A DNA stretch of 38,115 bases from Crenothrix polyspora (GTDB taxonomy: Bacteria; Pseudomonadota; Gammaproteobacteria; Methylococcales; Methylomonadaceae). Where the stretch lies: assembly GCA_945902915.1 (NCBI GenBank), contig CAMDNJ010000014.1, forward strand, positions 1 through 38,115, read 5' to 3'. Position 1 is the stretch's first letter. Each line of letters opens with the position of its first letter. A program made the position numbers and the translations under genes. Shown one piece after another: positions 15,665-24,609 of the stretch. Under the pieces are notes generated by a model that saw only the letters and a program-made list of their open reading frames with translations, searched no databases and was not told the origin of the DNA.

Positions 15665-16566
15665 GGTAGTTTAGGCAAGATATTCAAATCGTCACACAGC
15701 TTATGCCAATTAAGTAGAACAGTATTATTTACAATATTAGGTAGCGACTGAAAAGAACGCCCACTTATTTTTCTCATATAATCAGCGCCAATTTTACCCA
15801 CAAAGGCCAGAGTTGCTAGCAATAAAAAGTGTAACAAACTAGAACTAGTAAAATGTCGTAACTGAACCATAAAAACGGCGCGACGCGTTCTCGCCAATTT
15901 TTGCCAGTCAGTTATATCTCTGAGACGGTAGGCAAATAGAATTTCATCCAAGGTAGAAAATCGACTTTTGTTAAAACTTCGCAATAACAACTCTTGATCT
16001 TCGCAGCAATAGGGACTTGGCACAGAGTAACGATACCTTCGAAACCATTCTATTTTACCCATCCAAGTAGGGTGTGGAAAATAGAAACCGCGCCAAGGTT
16101 TAGCGCATATTTCTTTATGTGAAATAGCATAGGGGAATAAACCTATCGTTTTATTACTTTCATCAATCGTAATAGCACGAGTAGCAACCAAATCAAGTTC
16201 GGGCTTATTTTTTAATACTGAAAGTTGCCGTTCAAAGCGCTCAGGATAAGACACATCATCCCCATCCATGCGAGCAAAATACTGACCTCTAGCTAAGTCA
16301 ATTGCCTCATTAAGCCTTGCAGCTAAGCCACGATTAATGCCATCACGTAAAATTCTAATTCGCTCATCCTTAATATGAGCAATATCCTGCAAGGCATTGT
16401 CCGTTGAACCATCATCAATAATCAGTAACTCCCAATTTGTAAAAGTCTGATTAACAATAGAAAGTACAGCAAATCTTAAATATTTACCTGCATTGTAAAT
16501 TGGCATAGCGACTGTTACTAAAGGCAGTTCATCCAGCAGACAAATATCCGATAATCGCTCAGTCAT
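15661..16566 (-). CDS. Glycosyltransferase family 2 (GT-A inverting)
   Basis: 301 residues. The N-terminal GT-A domain has VTVAMPIYNAGKYLRFAVLS (about 18-37), WELLIIDDGSTDN and the metal-binding ARMDGDDVSYPERFERQ (DxD variant, about 95-111). The YCCEDQELLLRS stretch carries the usual catalytic-base ED motif. The C-terminal portion has a hydrophobic stretch (LLHFLLLATLAFVGKIG) that may associate with the membrane. It probably adds an internal sugar; specificity unknown. Translationally coupled to the GT4 gene downstream. About 375 bases of gene remnants lie upstream. Confidence 0.85.
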   Translation of the reverse strand: MTERLSDICLLDELPLVTVAMPIYNAGKYLRFAVLSIVNQTFTNWELLIIDDGSTDNALQDIAHIKDERIRILRDGINRGLAARLNEAIDLARGQYFARMDGDDVSYPERFERQLSVLKNKPELDLVATRAITIDESNKTIGLFPYAISHKEICAKPWRGFYFPHPTWMGKIEWFRRYRYSVPSPYCCEDQELLLRSFNKSRFSTLDEILFAYRLRDITDWQKLARTRRAVFMVQLRHFTSSSLLHFLLLATLAFVGKIGADYMRKISGRSFQSLPNIVNNTVLLNWHKLCDDLNILPKLP

Positions 16567-16583
16567 AGTAGTTTTCTCATTGT

Positions 16584-16760
16584 TCAGAGTGTTATCCAGT
16601 CGATAGGCAAAAGATCTTTAACGTTGTTTTTATTGGCAAACCATTTTTTGGGAAACTGAAATAGCGGCAAAAGTTTTATATGTCATTCAATTCGTGTCCA
16701 ATGTAGCGGCAAGCCCATCATATGTCGCCCCATAGTCAATGCTCTACGATTTAATTTCAT
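16584..16760 (-). pseudogene. 58-codon gene remnant with an in-frame opal stop
   Basis: From ATG 16760 the frame gives MKLNRRALTMGRHMMGLPLH, WTRIE, then TGA (16683-16685), and continues as HIKLLPLFQFPKKWFANKNN then VKDLLPIDWITL before its stop. The continuity of a protein-like composition across the TGA suggests the C-terminal piece of a decayed gene. I do not recognise the family; in this setting a glycosyltransferase or sugar-modifying enzyme is possible but unsupported. Confidence 0.45.
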
Positions 16761-16881
16761 CTACACTCCCGTCATCTACAACAACCCACTCAAATTCATA
16801 AAGATTTTGTTCGCATAGTGAATCATAAAGTTGAGTTAACTTATGAGTCCTATTAAAAGTTGGCGTGAGTATAGTTATCAT
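16744..16881 (-). pseudogene. N-terminal fragment of a GT2 glycosyltransferase
   Basis: From ATG 16881 the first 45 codons read as the opening of a family 2 glycosyltransferase: MITILTPTFNRTHKLTQLYD, then FEWVVVDDGS, the nucleotide-binding aspartates. A TAG stops it at 16744-16746 and the rest of the ~280-residue domain is missing. It overlaps the remnant ending at 16584, so the two may be the ends of one gene joined by an internal deletion, or pieces of two genes. Confidence 0.65.
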
Positions 16882-16942
16882 TGTTTAATATTTAAATTCG
16901 GGACCTGTATATAAATGATTATATTTTAAATATTAACAGTTT

Positions 16943-18373
16943 TTAGAGAGTAGACCGTCGAGATATAAAAACATCTAAGTAGCTTTGACAATTGGCAATG
17001 TTCAGTAGCCATGCTAATAGAGCATAAATAGAAATCCCCAATAAAATTTCTACTAATAGCCACGCTACTCCGCCTATCGGTGGCAATATATATAAAACCA
17101 CCGCCATAATCAAACTGGCGAAACTGGCCCCAAAAATATCTTTTCCTAATGAGGGTAATGGGAATAAGGAATTAGCTATAAGCCAACTTAGCAAAAACCC
17201 GATGAAGAAAGAGGCAAGTGTCGACCAGGCGGCGGCAATTACACCATAACGAGGTAAAAGAATAAGATTTAGAATGATATTAATTATCGCCATGAACAGT
17301 GCTATATACCCTAGGAATTTTGTAGCATGTCGCAACTGTAAGGCTATGTCAAAAAAATAAGCCTTAAAACAACCAAAGAATATTGCTGCGGCCAGCCACG
17401 GCATAATTCCCTTAGCTTCCAGACGAAAGTCACTGCCAAAAATAACCTCGACTACATCACCAGAAAGCACGCCTAATCCTACAGTAGCGGGCAACCCTAT
17501 GCCAAGAAGTGTGCGACCCAAAGTGTTTAAGCGTATACGAACTGACTCATCCCCCTCGACTTCAAACGAGCGAACAATAATGGGATATGCTGATAAGAAC
17601 AGTACATTCAGAATTGGGCCAATCAACTGCTGAACTAAATCGTATACAACCGCATAAGAAGCCACATGCTCTGTACCTAATAACCCACCTATCATAAACC
17701 GATCAGCCGTATCAACGACGGCGATTGCAAAAAAGTTAAGTGTTAAAGGAAGGCCATAGCGAAACATTTTCAATGTGCTATAGCCTCCTTTACGCCTAAA
17801 CCCTATCTTAAGCCTAGGTTTAGGGTTAAAAATGAGCAAAGAAATAACTAGCCCCGATAAAAACCCTAACAAAGCACCTTTTGCACCTAAGCCGAAATAA
17901 ATGAGTGCCCAACCAACTACAATTGCGACCCCGCTTCTTGTCCATGAAAGAAGCGAAAAATGAAAAGACATGTTTTTAGAATTTGCTAGCTGAAGAGCAA
18001 TATTATGACGCCCCAGAATGATTGTAATTAGAAAAAGCAAACCTAATAAACTTGGCTTTATATTAAACAGCCCATGAAAAGGAAGTGCTGCAAAAAACAA
18101 TAACGCTACAATCAAGGTGGCATACAAAAATCCACGTGCAATTGCAGTTAAAATGGTTTCAGGGTTGTCTTCATACATCGGATAAAAACGACCAATGACC
18201 AAACTAAGCCATTGAAAAAAAACCACACTGGCCATAGTGACTGTAGCCATACCAAGTGAATAAATACCATATTCTTGAGTACTTAAAACTCGAGTAAAAA
18301 TAGCTAAGGTTAAAATAGACAGGACACCGTTACCAGCTCGCGCTAGGAAATACATCAAAGTTTGTTTTATCAA
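16943..18373 (-). CDS. Wzx-type polysaccharide/oligosaccharide flippase
   Basis: A 476-residue polytopic membrane protein of the MOP/PST superfamily with about 12-14 hydrophobic helices. It begins IKQTLMYFLARAGNGVLSIL and continues IFTRVLSTQEYGIYSLGMAT, typical of Wzx proteins that flip undecaprenyl-linked oligosaccharides to the periplasm. The start used is TTG at 18373; an ATG seven codons in (18355) is an alternative, neither with a strong ribosome binding site. No gene in this stretch is obviously a Wzy polymerase. The gene is followed on its 3' side by gene remnants, then the GT2-GT4 pair. Confidence 0.85.
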   Translation of the reverse strand: MIKQTLMYFLARAGNGVLSILTLAIFTRVLSTQEYGIYSLGMATVTMASVVFFQWLSLVIGRFYPMYEDNPETILTAIARGFLYATLIVALLFFAALPFHGLFNIKPSLLGLLFLITIILGRHNIALQLANSKNMSFHFSLLSWTRSGVAIVVGWALIYFGLGAKGALLGFLSGLVISLLIFNPKPRLKIGFRRKGGYSTLKMFRYGLPLTLNFFAIAVVDTADRFMIGGLLGTEHVASYAVVYDLVQQLIGPILNVLFLSAYPIIVRSFEVEGDESVRIRLNTLGRTLLGIGLPATVGLGVLSGDVVEVIFGSDFRLEAKGIMPWLAAAIFFGCFKAYFFDIALQLRHATKFLGYIALFMAIINIILNLILLPRYGVIAAAWSTLASFFIGFLLSWLIANSLFPLPSLGKDIFGASFASLIMAVVLYILPPIGGVAWLLVEILLGISIYALLAWLLNIANCQSYLDVFISRRSTL

Positions 18374-18422
18374 TTAATAACCAGCCTTATTGCCCAAGAA
18401 AAAACAAAGGATCAGACTCCAG

Positions 18423-18530
18423 TGTCATTAAGTTAGTGGAATTCAGTATGCCATTGAAGTAGCTTTAGCAACGATTGTCGTAGATAAAAACCTTTTCCAC
18501 AATCCTACAAAAAAAACTAACTTAATGACA
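18423..18530. mobile_element. MITE-like element with 15-bp perfect terminal-type inverted repeats
   Basis: TGTCATTAAGTTAGT (18423-18437) and its exact complement (18516-18530) enclose 78 bases with no coding capacity. Weaker symmetry extends outward (GGATCAGACTCCAG on the left against GATCGTCCCACCCCA from the right), giving arms of nearly 30 bases. Such an element could be mobilised in trans by a transposase not present in the window. Confidence 0.5.
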
Positions 18531-18635
18531 TTGGGGTGGGACGATCTCATTGTTTCATTAGATTAAAATAGCCAACATTAGAAATAACAATGGAGGCATG
18601 CTTGATTGAATTACGTAACGTGCTGTTAACCATAA

Positions 18636-18650
18636 CTCCCATTTTGGGAG
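18636..18650. terminator. Short hairpin CTCCCA/TGGGAG
   Basis: A six-base-pair stem with a three-base loop lies just beyond the stop of the decayed gene at 18660. It may be that gene's old terminator; the stem is short and support is limited. Confidence 0.3.
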
Positions 18651-18659
18651 CTTAATATC

Positions 18660-18858
18660 TTAATTCTTTTTTGCCAGCAATGACATGATTTCATGCTCAT
18701 CAAGTCCTGTTAGTTCCATAATAGTTTGCATGGGCAATACTATTCGACTGGCATTCTCTATTATTTTATCTTTTCCATCCACACTTCTCTATTCCAGACA
18801 CCATTCCCTTTGCTAATTCTGATTTTGTAGTAAATTCGCTCGATATTTTTGAATACAT
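18660..18858 (-). pseudogene. Possible C-terminal remnant of an Rpn/PD-(D/E)XK-type transposase protein
   Basis: Two frames joined by a one-base shift give FTTKSELAKGMVSGIEK and then VDGKDKIIENASRIV followed by MELTGLDEHEIMSLLAKKN. The tail with an IEN-A...TGL..eEI..L pattern is typical of the ends of Rpn-family recombination-promoting nucleases. The N-terminal nuclease domain is missing. The assignment rests only on this short tail. Confidence 0.4.
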
Positions 18859-18938
18859 ATAAAAACTTGTCAAAGAGCGTGGAAAACTTCACACCCTGAT
18901 ATGTGTCATGATCCGGCATTTTGCCGGAGAAACCTTGG

Positions 18939-19229
18939 ATGTTATTTATGGATTTTATTGCCGAAATCAGAAGTCGTCATTTTGTAAGCGGTGAGGACAT
19001 CAACTCCATCGCTAGATCATTAAAATCATCTCGTACCACCGTTCGTAAACATTTACTAACAACAGAGGATCCTGTTTACCATCGAAAAATTCAAACTTTT
19101 CTAAAGTTGGGCGAATTTCAGAGCCGACTCGAGCAATGGCTAGAATTAGACTCTCGTCTCCCCAAAAAAACAGCGCAGAACTGCACAACTGTTCGGCGAC
19201 AATTACCCTGTCCGGTCGGCGACAACTAG
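18939..19229 (+). pseudogene. IS21-family transposase IstA fragment with internal deletion
   Basis: The frame from ATG 18939 gives MLFMDFIAEIRSRHFVSGED, then SIARSLKSSRTTVRKHL and KLGEFQSRLEQWLELDSRLP, the N-terminal helix-turn-helix part of IstA. The A-run at 19164-19170 appears to hold one extra A; removing it restores the expected PKKQRRTAQ. About 30 bases later the homology ends in TCGGCGACAA repeated at 19193-19202 and 19216-19225, like the repeated motifs in IS21 termini. Most of istA and all of istB are gone. A CCGGCA/TGCCGG hairpin (about 18913-18927) lies upstream of the start. Confidence 0.75.
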
Positions 19230-19332
19230 TCTGACGCAGGGGGGACCCTATTGGTTGTGTTATTGGTTGTTGCTATCGATTTTGAAAAAATGGATTGTAA
19301 AATTTGTAAAAATGAATTTATGAAGTACCTGT

Positions 19333-20274
19333 TTAAATGACACTCTCAATAAAATATAAAGGCCTCTGTTTTGTTTCCATATACACTTTAGATAAGTATT
19401 CACCTAATATCCCTGTACTAAGCAACTGTATACCCCCAATAAAATAAATAGGTAATACAGAAGACGCCCATCCTGGAATAGTCGCTTCTAGAATAAACTT
19501 ACCGACTATGATCCAAATAACCATTGTAAAAGACCCAATACTAATAAGAAGACCGAGCATAGTGATCATTCTTAGTGGCACCACACTGAATGATGTAATA
19601 CCATCCATAGCAAGCATTAACATCTTTCTAAGAGGATATTTTGACTCACCTGCAAATCGCTCACGACGCTCAAAAAAAACTGTTGCAGTACTAAAGCCCA
19701 ATTGCGGAATTATGCCTCGTAAAAATAAATTAACCTCTTTAAATCCTTTAAGACAATCTATAACTTTTCGGCTCATTAATCTATAATCAGCATGATTGTA
19801 TACAAGATCAACACCCATAGACTTTAACAAACGGTAATACATTTGCGCCGTAAATCGTTTAAAAAATGTATCGGTACCCCTAGAGGACCTTACGCCATAA
19901 ATAATTTCATTACCTTCAAGATAACGATCAACCATTTCTTTTATTACATTAATATCATCTTGCAAGTCTGCATCTATAGAAACTATAACATCACCCTCAG
20001 CAGTAAATAATCCTGCCAAAAGGGCGTTTTGATGACCACGATTACGTGATAACTTAATGCCATGTACAAATGAATTTTCTAAATTAAAATTCTCAATGAT
20101 TTCCCATGTCCTATCTCGACTTCCATCATCAACATAATAAATACCACTATTTTCAGCGATCACACCTGATTGAATCATTTGTTCCAATAGCTTTAATAAT
20201 CGACTGTTTGTTTCTGGCAATACTTCTTCTTCATTATAACAAGGTAAAACTATAGCTAATCTAGTTTTGCTCAC
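19333..20274 (-). CDS. GtrB-like bactoprenol glycosyltransferase (GT2 with two C-terminal membrane helices)
   Basis: The GTG at 20274 gives a 313-residue protein, the usual size of GtrB/DPM1-like enzymes that load a sugar onto undecaprenyl phosphate. It opens RLAIVLPCYNEEEVLPETNS, has YYVDDGSRDRTWEII, the metal motif VIVSIDADLQDDI, and the family's SRNRGHQNALLAGL. Two membrane helices follow near the C-terminus (about 235-260 and 270-295). The same reading frame is open upstream through most of the GtrA-like sequence, with no stop between, so a GtrA-GtrB fusion is possible. It would supply sugars for periplasmic side-chain decoration. Confidence 0.8.
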   Translation of the reverse strand: MSKTRLAIVLPCYNEEEVLPETNSRLLKLLEQMIQSGVIAENSGIYYVDDGSRDRTWEIIENFNLENSFVHGIKLSRNRGHQNALLAGLFTAEGDVIVSIDADLQDDINVIKEMVDRYLEGNEIIYGVRSSRGTDTFFKRFTAQMYYRLLKSMGVDLVYNHADYRLMSRKVIDCLKGFKEVNLFLRGIIPQLGFSTATVFFERRERFAGESKYPLRKMLMLAMDGITSFSVVPLRMITMLGLLISIGSFTMVIWIIVGKFILEATIPGWASSVLPIYFIGGIQLLSTGILGEYLSKVYMETKQRPLYFIESVI

Positions 20275-20702
20275 TAATATTCTGAGCTTAATTGTTTTAG
20301 TTAAAATAATTTTAATAGTTTCTTTTTCTTTGTTAAAAACAACAAATCTTTGCAAAATATATGATGACAAAGTTATAGGTATAATAGCAATAGCCCCTGA
20401 AACATAAGCATCAAAACCAAAAGCCATACACTGACCTATTAGATATATATTTAATAAATATATACATACCCAACACAACACAAAACAAATCTAATAAATA
20501 AGCCTTTTTTTGTACTAGTGAATACAAATTTTCTTTGGGTATTAAAACTAAATAAGATGCCACAAATTAAGGCTGCTAAACTTGCTATTTGGTATTGAAT
20601 ACCTAAAAACAAAAACAGCGTGTAAACACCATACCCAAAAGCAGTATTTAAAATACCAACAATTAAAAAACGGATAAACTGTTTTTTTATATTTAAATTC
20701 AT
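20275..20702 (-). pseudogene. GtrA-like flippase gene, frameshifted by a 5-bp tandem duplication
   Basis: The first 83 codons read as the N-terminal half of a GtrA small membrane protein (FIRFLIVGILNTAFGYGVYT then a second helix and FSFNTQRKFVFT), then stop. The remaining two helices (CIYLLNIYLIGQCMAFGFDA and IIPITLSSYILQRFVVFNK) are in another frame. At the junction, minus-strand GTGTT occurs twice in tandem (around 20471-20481); removing one copy joins the halves as FVLCWVCIYLLN. GtrA proteins flip undecaprenyl-linked sugars. There is no GtrA stop before the GtrB region, so a repaired gene would encode a fused protein. Confidence 0.7.
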
Positions 20703-20703
20703 T

Positions 20704-21513
20704 TTAATATCTTCTTATATTGTTCAAATATTTAAAATACAACCACTTTTGCAATGCAACTTTATAAGCATTGATATACATCCTTATTTTTTGTATCTTT
20801 TTAATTTTAATATCATTCTTTAGTGCTATTTGAACCATCTGCTCAAATGCCAATTTGAATAAACTGACCGATGCATTTAAACCATGGATCCTGTAAGCCA
20901 CTAACATTATATTTATATGATAAATATCTTCATTCCTAGAAATTGCGATAGAAAAATCCAAATCAGCAGAATAAGTTAACGTATTATCATACCTATGTTT
21001 AGCAATAAATTCCGTACGCATTAAAATTGGAATACCAAATAAGTTCCTGATTTTTGTGACTGACGCAAAAGCGATGTCATCCGCTTTAATAATATTCGGG
21101 CGATTATAAGCCCGATTATTAATAACTTTTCCAATTTTATCTACAAATACCATATCGCTATATACCGCTGCTATTGCAGGATATTTCTCAAGCACAACAT
21201 AAGCTTGTTGAAGAGCACTTGTCTCGTATAAAAAATCATCATGATGCAACATCATGAAATACTTAGTGTCTAGCATTTCTAAGCATTTATTGAAATGTCC
21301 AAACATATCGAGTTGCTCTGTCTGAACAACAATTTTAATACGAGGATCTTGCGCGTATTTTGAAACAATCTGCGCTGTTAAATCAGTAGACCCATTATCA
21401 CTAATTATGATTTTAAATGAGTTCGCAGATTGAGAAAGAACTGACTCAATGGCTTTTTCTATAAATGCTTCACCATTACGGACAGGAATTATGACTGTTA
21501 TTAATTTATCCAT
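20704..21513 (-). CDS. Glycosyltransferase family 2
   Basis: A 269-residue GT-A enzyme: LITVIIPVRNGEAFIEKAIE at the start, IIISDNGSTDLTAQIV (about 34-49) and FMMLHHDDFLYE as the DxD-like metal site. SADLDFSIAISR probably supplies the catalytic acid region. The C-terminal 50 residues are basic (KNDIKIKKIQKIRMY), as in peripheral membrane-associated transferases. Specificity unknown; position beside CDP-dideoxyhexose genes makes transfer of that sugar a reasonable guess only. Base composition is more AT-rich than the flanking metabolic genes. One base separates its stop from the GtrA start. Confidence 0.8.
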   Translation of the reverse strand: MDKLITVIIPVRNGEAFIEKAIESVLSQSANSFKIIISDNGSTDLTAQIVSKYAQDPRIKIVVQTEQLDMFGHFNKCLEMLDTKYFMMLHHDDFLYETSALQQAYVVLEKYPAIAAVYSDMVFVDKIGKVINNRAYNRPNIIKADDIAFASVTKIRNLFGIPILMRTEFIAKHRYDNTLTYSADLDFSIAISRNEDIYHINIMLVAYRIHGLNASVSLFKLAFEQMVQIALKNDIKIKKIQKIRMYINAYKVALQKWLYFKYLNNIRRY

Positions 21514-21533
21514 GCTCTTTCTTAACTCTTAAA

Positions 21534-22460
21534 CTAGGTCTTTATATTTACAAAGATTTTCCGCATACCATCTACTAAACTTATTTTTGGAGTCCAGCAG
21601 TCAATTTCATTACCTTTAGTCCAGGTTTTCATTACCTCCCTATAACGATAATCTCTTGCGCCCCAATTAACTTTTATTGTCTGCTCAGTTATTTTTGCAT
21701 AAAGCTCTACTAATTCTCTAAGCGGCATTGGATTGTTTGATGAAATGGCATAACTTTCATTTTTAGTCACTTTATTATCTAATAGTCTTTGAGAAGCTAT
21801 TATAAATGCCTCAACAACATCATCGATATGTACTAAATCTATTAATTGCTCGCCTTTGGACATATCAAGCGGTTGACCTGTTTTCGCCGATTTATTCAAT
21901 AAATAAAATAGTTTAGGACGAGGATCGTTAGACTCATAGGTATCAAAAAGTTTTAAAGTAATTGCTTTAAAGTCACATGCTTGTAAGTAGTATTCTAATA
22001 GTGCGTCAAATGCTTGTTTAGTGGCCGCATATAAACACACAGGATTATAGTCTTCGTTATTATAGTGCTGCCAAGAAGTACCAGTATTTATAAAGTTATG
22101 AATGCTATTAACTCGCATAGCATCCAATAACTGGGTGCCAAATAAAATATTGCTTTGTATTAAATTATCAATATCTTTGGCTTCATGTTGAGAAAGAAAT
22201 AAAGACGCCAGATGAAAAACGACATCAGGTTTGGCATCTGACAAGCAATTAATCATGCTGTCAGTGCTACCATCATGAAAGTGTTTTATCACATCATCAA
22301 ATTCAACAAATGTTGGAATGTTTGAATCACAGCGGCAAATGATATGAGTTTGCCAACCATCTTTGACTAATCCTTGAACTAAATGTGAGCCTACAAAACC
22401 AGTTGCACCTGTGACTAAGGCCACTTTTTGCGCTCTTGATTCTTCGGTTAGTTTATTCAT
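21534..22460 (-). CDS. NAD-dependent sugar epimerase/reductase, candidate CDP-3,6-dideoxyhexose 4-reductase
   Basis: A 308-residue extended SDR. VALVTGATGFVGSHLVQGL (about 13-31) binds NAD(P), VFHLASLFLSQHEA is the second conserved segment, NTGTSWQHYNNED carries the active-site Ser/Thr, and CLYAATKQAFDALLEYY supplies YxxxK. In this position, after RfbF/G/H-type and RfbC-type enzymes, it most likely performs the final 4-keto reduction, as RfbJ or AscF do. This is inferred from context. Its first eight bases overlap the upstream gene's end. Confidence 0.72.
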   Translation of the reverse strand: MNKLTEESRAQKVALVTGATGFVGSHLVQGLVKDGWQTHIICRCDSNIPTFVEFDDVIKHFHDGSTDSMINCLSDAKPDVVFHLASLFLSQHEAKDIDNLIQSNILFGTQLLDAMRVNSIHNFINTGTSWQHYNNEDYNPVCLYAATKQAFDALLEYYLQACDFKAITLKLFDTYESNDPRPKLFYLLNKSAKTGQPLDMSKGEQLIDLVHIDDVVEAFIIASQRLLDNKVTKNESYAISSNNPMPLRELVELYAKITEQTIKVNWGARDYRYREVMKTWTKGNEIDCWTPKISLVDGMRKIFVNIKT

Positions 22461-23001
22461 ATTTAAACGGGCTATTAAATTCAGTTAATGTAGGGAAGCT
22501 TAGGTCACGCTGTGATAAATTAGCTTCCTTTGTTGGCCACTCAATACCCACTGAATCCCAACGTATACCTGCATCATATTCGGGTGAATAAACTGTACTA
22601 ACTTTATAGACCATGATAGCGTTATCGCTTAATGCACAAAAACCGTGCGCCATGCCTTTAGGAATATAAATACTATTAGCTTTAGTGCTACTTAGCTCAA
22701 ATGTAACATGTTGACCATAGGTTGGCGAGCCAACTCGTAGATCTAATACAACATCCATCACTTCACCTTGCACACAGTAAACCATTTTCACATGATCCAA
22801 AGGAGATAGTTGAAAATGTAGCCCCCTTATGACGTTTTTGTTAGATATAGAATAGTATTCTTCCGAAAAATGAGTTACCAACCCTAGCTCAACAAAAGTT
22901 AATTCATGAAATACTTTTACAAATTTGCCACGATTGTCTATAAATACTTTAGGTTGTATTTCAAAACAACCAGAAACTTTGTTAGTTTTAATTTCAAACA
23001 T
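22453..23001 (-). CDS. RfbC-family cupin sugar epimerase
   Basis: A 182-residue cupin of the dTDP-4-dehydrorhamnose 3,5-epimerase family. The catalytic His is in NVIRGLHFQLSP (about 60-71), and PKGMAHGFCALSD and YSPEYDAGIRWDS are conserved substrate-site segments. No RmlA/B/D genes are nearby; the neighbours make a CDP-sugar, so a C5-epimerase acting on a CDP-4-keto-3,6-dideoxy sugar (as AscE does for ascarylose) is more likely than rhamnose synthesis. Three bases separate it from the rfbH stop. Confidence 0.78.
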   Translation of the reverse strand: MFEIKTNKVSGCFEIQPKVFIDNRGKFVKVFHELTFVELGLVTHFSEEYYSISNKNVIRGLHFQLSPLDHVKMVYCVQGEVMDVVLDLRVGSPTYGQHVTFELSSTKANSIYIPKGMAHGFCALSDNAIMVYKVSTVYSPEYDAGIRWDSVGIEWPTKEANLSQRDLSFPTLTEFNSPFKYE

Positions 23002-23004
23002 GTA

Positions 23005-24609
23005 TTAATTGACACCCAAAAAGGCTTCAATCTTACTCGCCGCAAACTCAAGCATTTCTACCGTCAAAGCCGGCTGCACACCTATCCAAAAAGTATTGTT
23101 CATGACATTATCGGTATGAGTTAACTCACCACTGATACGGAAGTTAGCACCGATCATATAAGGTTGTCGAGTTAGGTTACCAGCAAATAATAAGCGTGAG
23201 CCGATTTTATGTTCATCTAAATGCGTGAGTAATTCCAAACGCGTAACAGGGCTATTTTCTTTAACGGTGATAGGAAAGCCGAACCAGGAAGGATCTGAAT
23301 GTTCGGTGGCTTCTGGCAGTTGCAAAAAGTCCGCACAGCTTTTTAAGCGCTCTTTCAAAAAGGCGAAGTTATCTTTGCGAGCTTGAATAAACTGCGGTGC
23401 TTTATCTAACTGGGCTACGCCACAAGCCGCCTGCATATCGGTAATTTTAAGATTGTAGCCTAAGTGGCTGTAAGTATATTTATGGTCATAGCCTTTGGGC
23501 AATTCGCCCAATTGCCAGCAAAAGCGTATGCCACAGCTATTGTCTTTACCCGGCGGGCAAAAGCAATCACGACCCCAGTCACGAAAACTCTCGGCAATCT
23601 TTGATAATTTTTTGCTATTAGTAAATACAGCACCGCCTTCACCCATGGTGATGTGATGAGCGGGATAAAAACTCAAGGTACCGATATCGCCAAAGGTACC
23701 GACCATTTTGCCGCGATAAGTGGTGCCCAAAGCATCACAACAATCTTCAATCAACCATAAGTTGTATTTTTCACACAGCTCTGTGACCACATCTAGGTTA
23801 AAAGGATTGCCCAGTGAATGCGCCAACATGATGGCTTTGGTTTTAGGGCTAATGGCGGCTTCAATCTTGCTGGCATCAATGTTGTGCGTTCTGGGATCGA
23901 CATCCACAAATACAGGCACAGCACCAAATTGAAGTATAGGATTTACGGTGGTTGGAAAACCTGCGGCTACGCCAATCACTTCATCACCGGGCTTGATGGC
24001 GCGCGCACCTAGCTTGGGTGAGGTTAAGGTATTAAAAGCTACTAAGTTAGCAGAAGAGCCAGAATTGACCGTGATTAAATGTTTAACACCAATAAAAGCG
24101 GCCAGTTTTTTTTCAAATTCGGCATTAAAACGACCAGTGGTAAGCCAGCCATCTAGGGAGGCTTCGACCATGAGTTTAAGTTCTTCGGCACCGAGTACTT
24201 TGCCTGAGGGTGGAATAACGGTGGCATCTGGAACAAAACCAGGCGTTTTAAATTTATTCGCTGAAAAGTTTTCTACGCTGAAGGCTGTTACTTTTCGCAA
24301 AACTTCATCTAACTTTGTTGTATTGAGGCTGGCTACTTTCCGACAAATTTTGCTTTGTACGGTAATGACTTTATCAACACGAACGACACTTTCATGCTTT
24401 AATTTACCTTCTACTAAATCAGTCTCAGCAATAGTCACTGCCGAAGTATCGAAAGCATAGGAATCAAGTTCTGTGGTAATAAACGCAACATTGATATCGT
24501 CAAAAGCTCTACGTTGATTAATGGCAATCACTAAACCTGGACGAACTTTACTACCGGTTCGATTGGTATAAGGAAAATCTAAAAGGACAATATCACCGAG
24601 TTTTAACAT
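23005..24609 (-). CDS. rfbH: PemK/MazF-like toxin domain fused in frame to RfbH (CDP-4-keto-6-deoxyglucose 3-dehydrase)
   Basis: The ATG at 24609 has GGAGG eight bases upstream and opens [20 protein letters not shown] then [14 protein letters not shown], the PemK/MazF toxin fold (residues 1 to about 110; [18 protein letters not shown] near its end). With no stop the frame continues from about residue 115 into a complete Rfb[40 protein letters not shown], the PLP-site [16 protein letters not shown] in which His replaces the usual Lys (about 317), and the cysteine-rich [18 protein letters not shown] that binds a [2Fe-2S] cluster. RfbH removes the C3 hydroxyl in 3,6-dideoxyhexose synthesis. The RfbH part lacks only its first few residues and has no ATG/GTG start of its own; a TTG at 24300 would be the sole internal option. 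Total 534 residues. Confidence 0.88.
   Translation of the reverse strand: MLKLGDIVLLDFPYTNRTGSKVRPGLVIAINQRRAFDDINVAFITTELDSYAFDTSAVTIAETDLVEGKLKHESVVRVDKVITVQSKICRKVASLNTTKLDEVLRKVTAFSVENFSANKFKTPGFVPDATVIPPSGKVLGAEELKLMVEASLDGWLTTGRFNAEFEKKLAAFIGVKHLITVNSGSSANLVAFNTLTSPKLGARAIKPGDEVIGVAAGFPTTVNPILQFGAVPVFVDVDPRTHNIDASKIEAAISPKTKAIMLAHSLGNPFNLDVVTELCEKYNLWLIEDCCDALGTTYRGKMVGTFGDIGTLSFYPAHHITMGEGGAVFTNSKKLSKIAESFRDWGRDCFCPPGKDNSCGIRFCWQLGELPKGYDHKYTYSHLGYNLKITDMQAACGVAQLDKAPQFIQARKDNFAFLKERLKSCADFLQLPEATEHSDPSWFGFPITVKENSPVTRLELLTHLDEHKIGSRLLFAGNLTRQPYMIGANFRISGELTHTDNVMNNTFWIGVQPALTVEMLEFAASKIEAFLGVN

Noticed and set aside
23948-24460. 170-codon open frame on the plus strand across the toxin-rfbH gene
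   Set aside because: It lies entirely antisense to a well-supported coding region, has no ribosome binding site and its composition is not protein-like.
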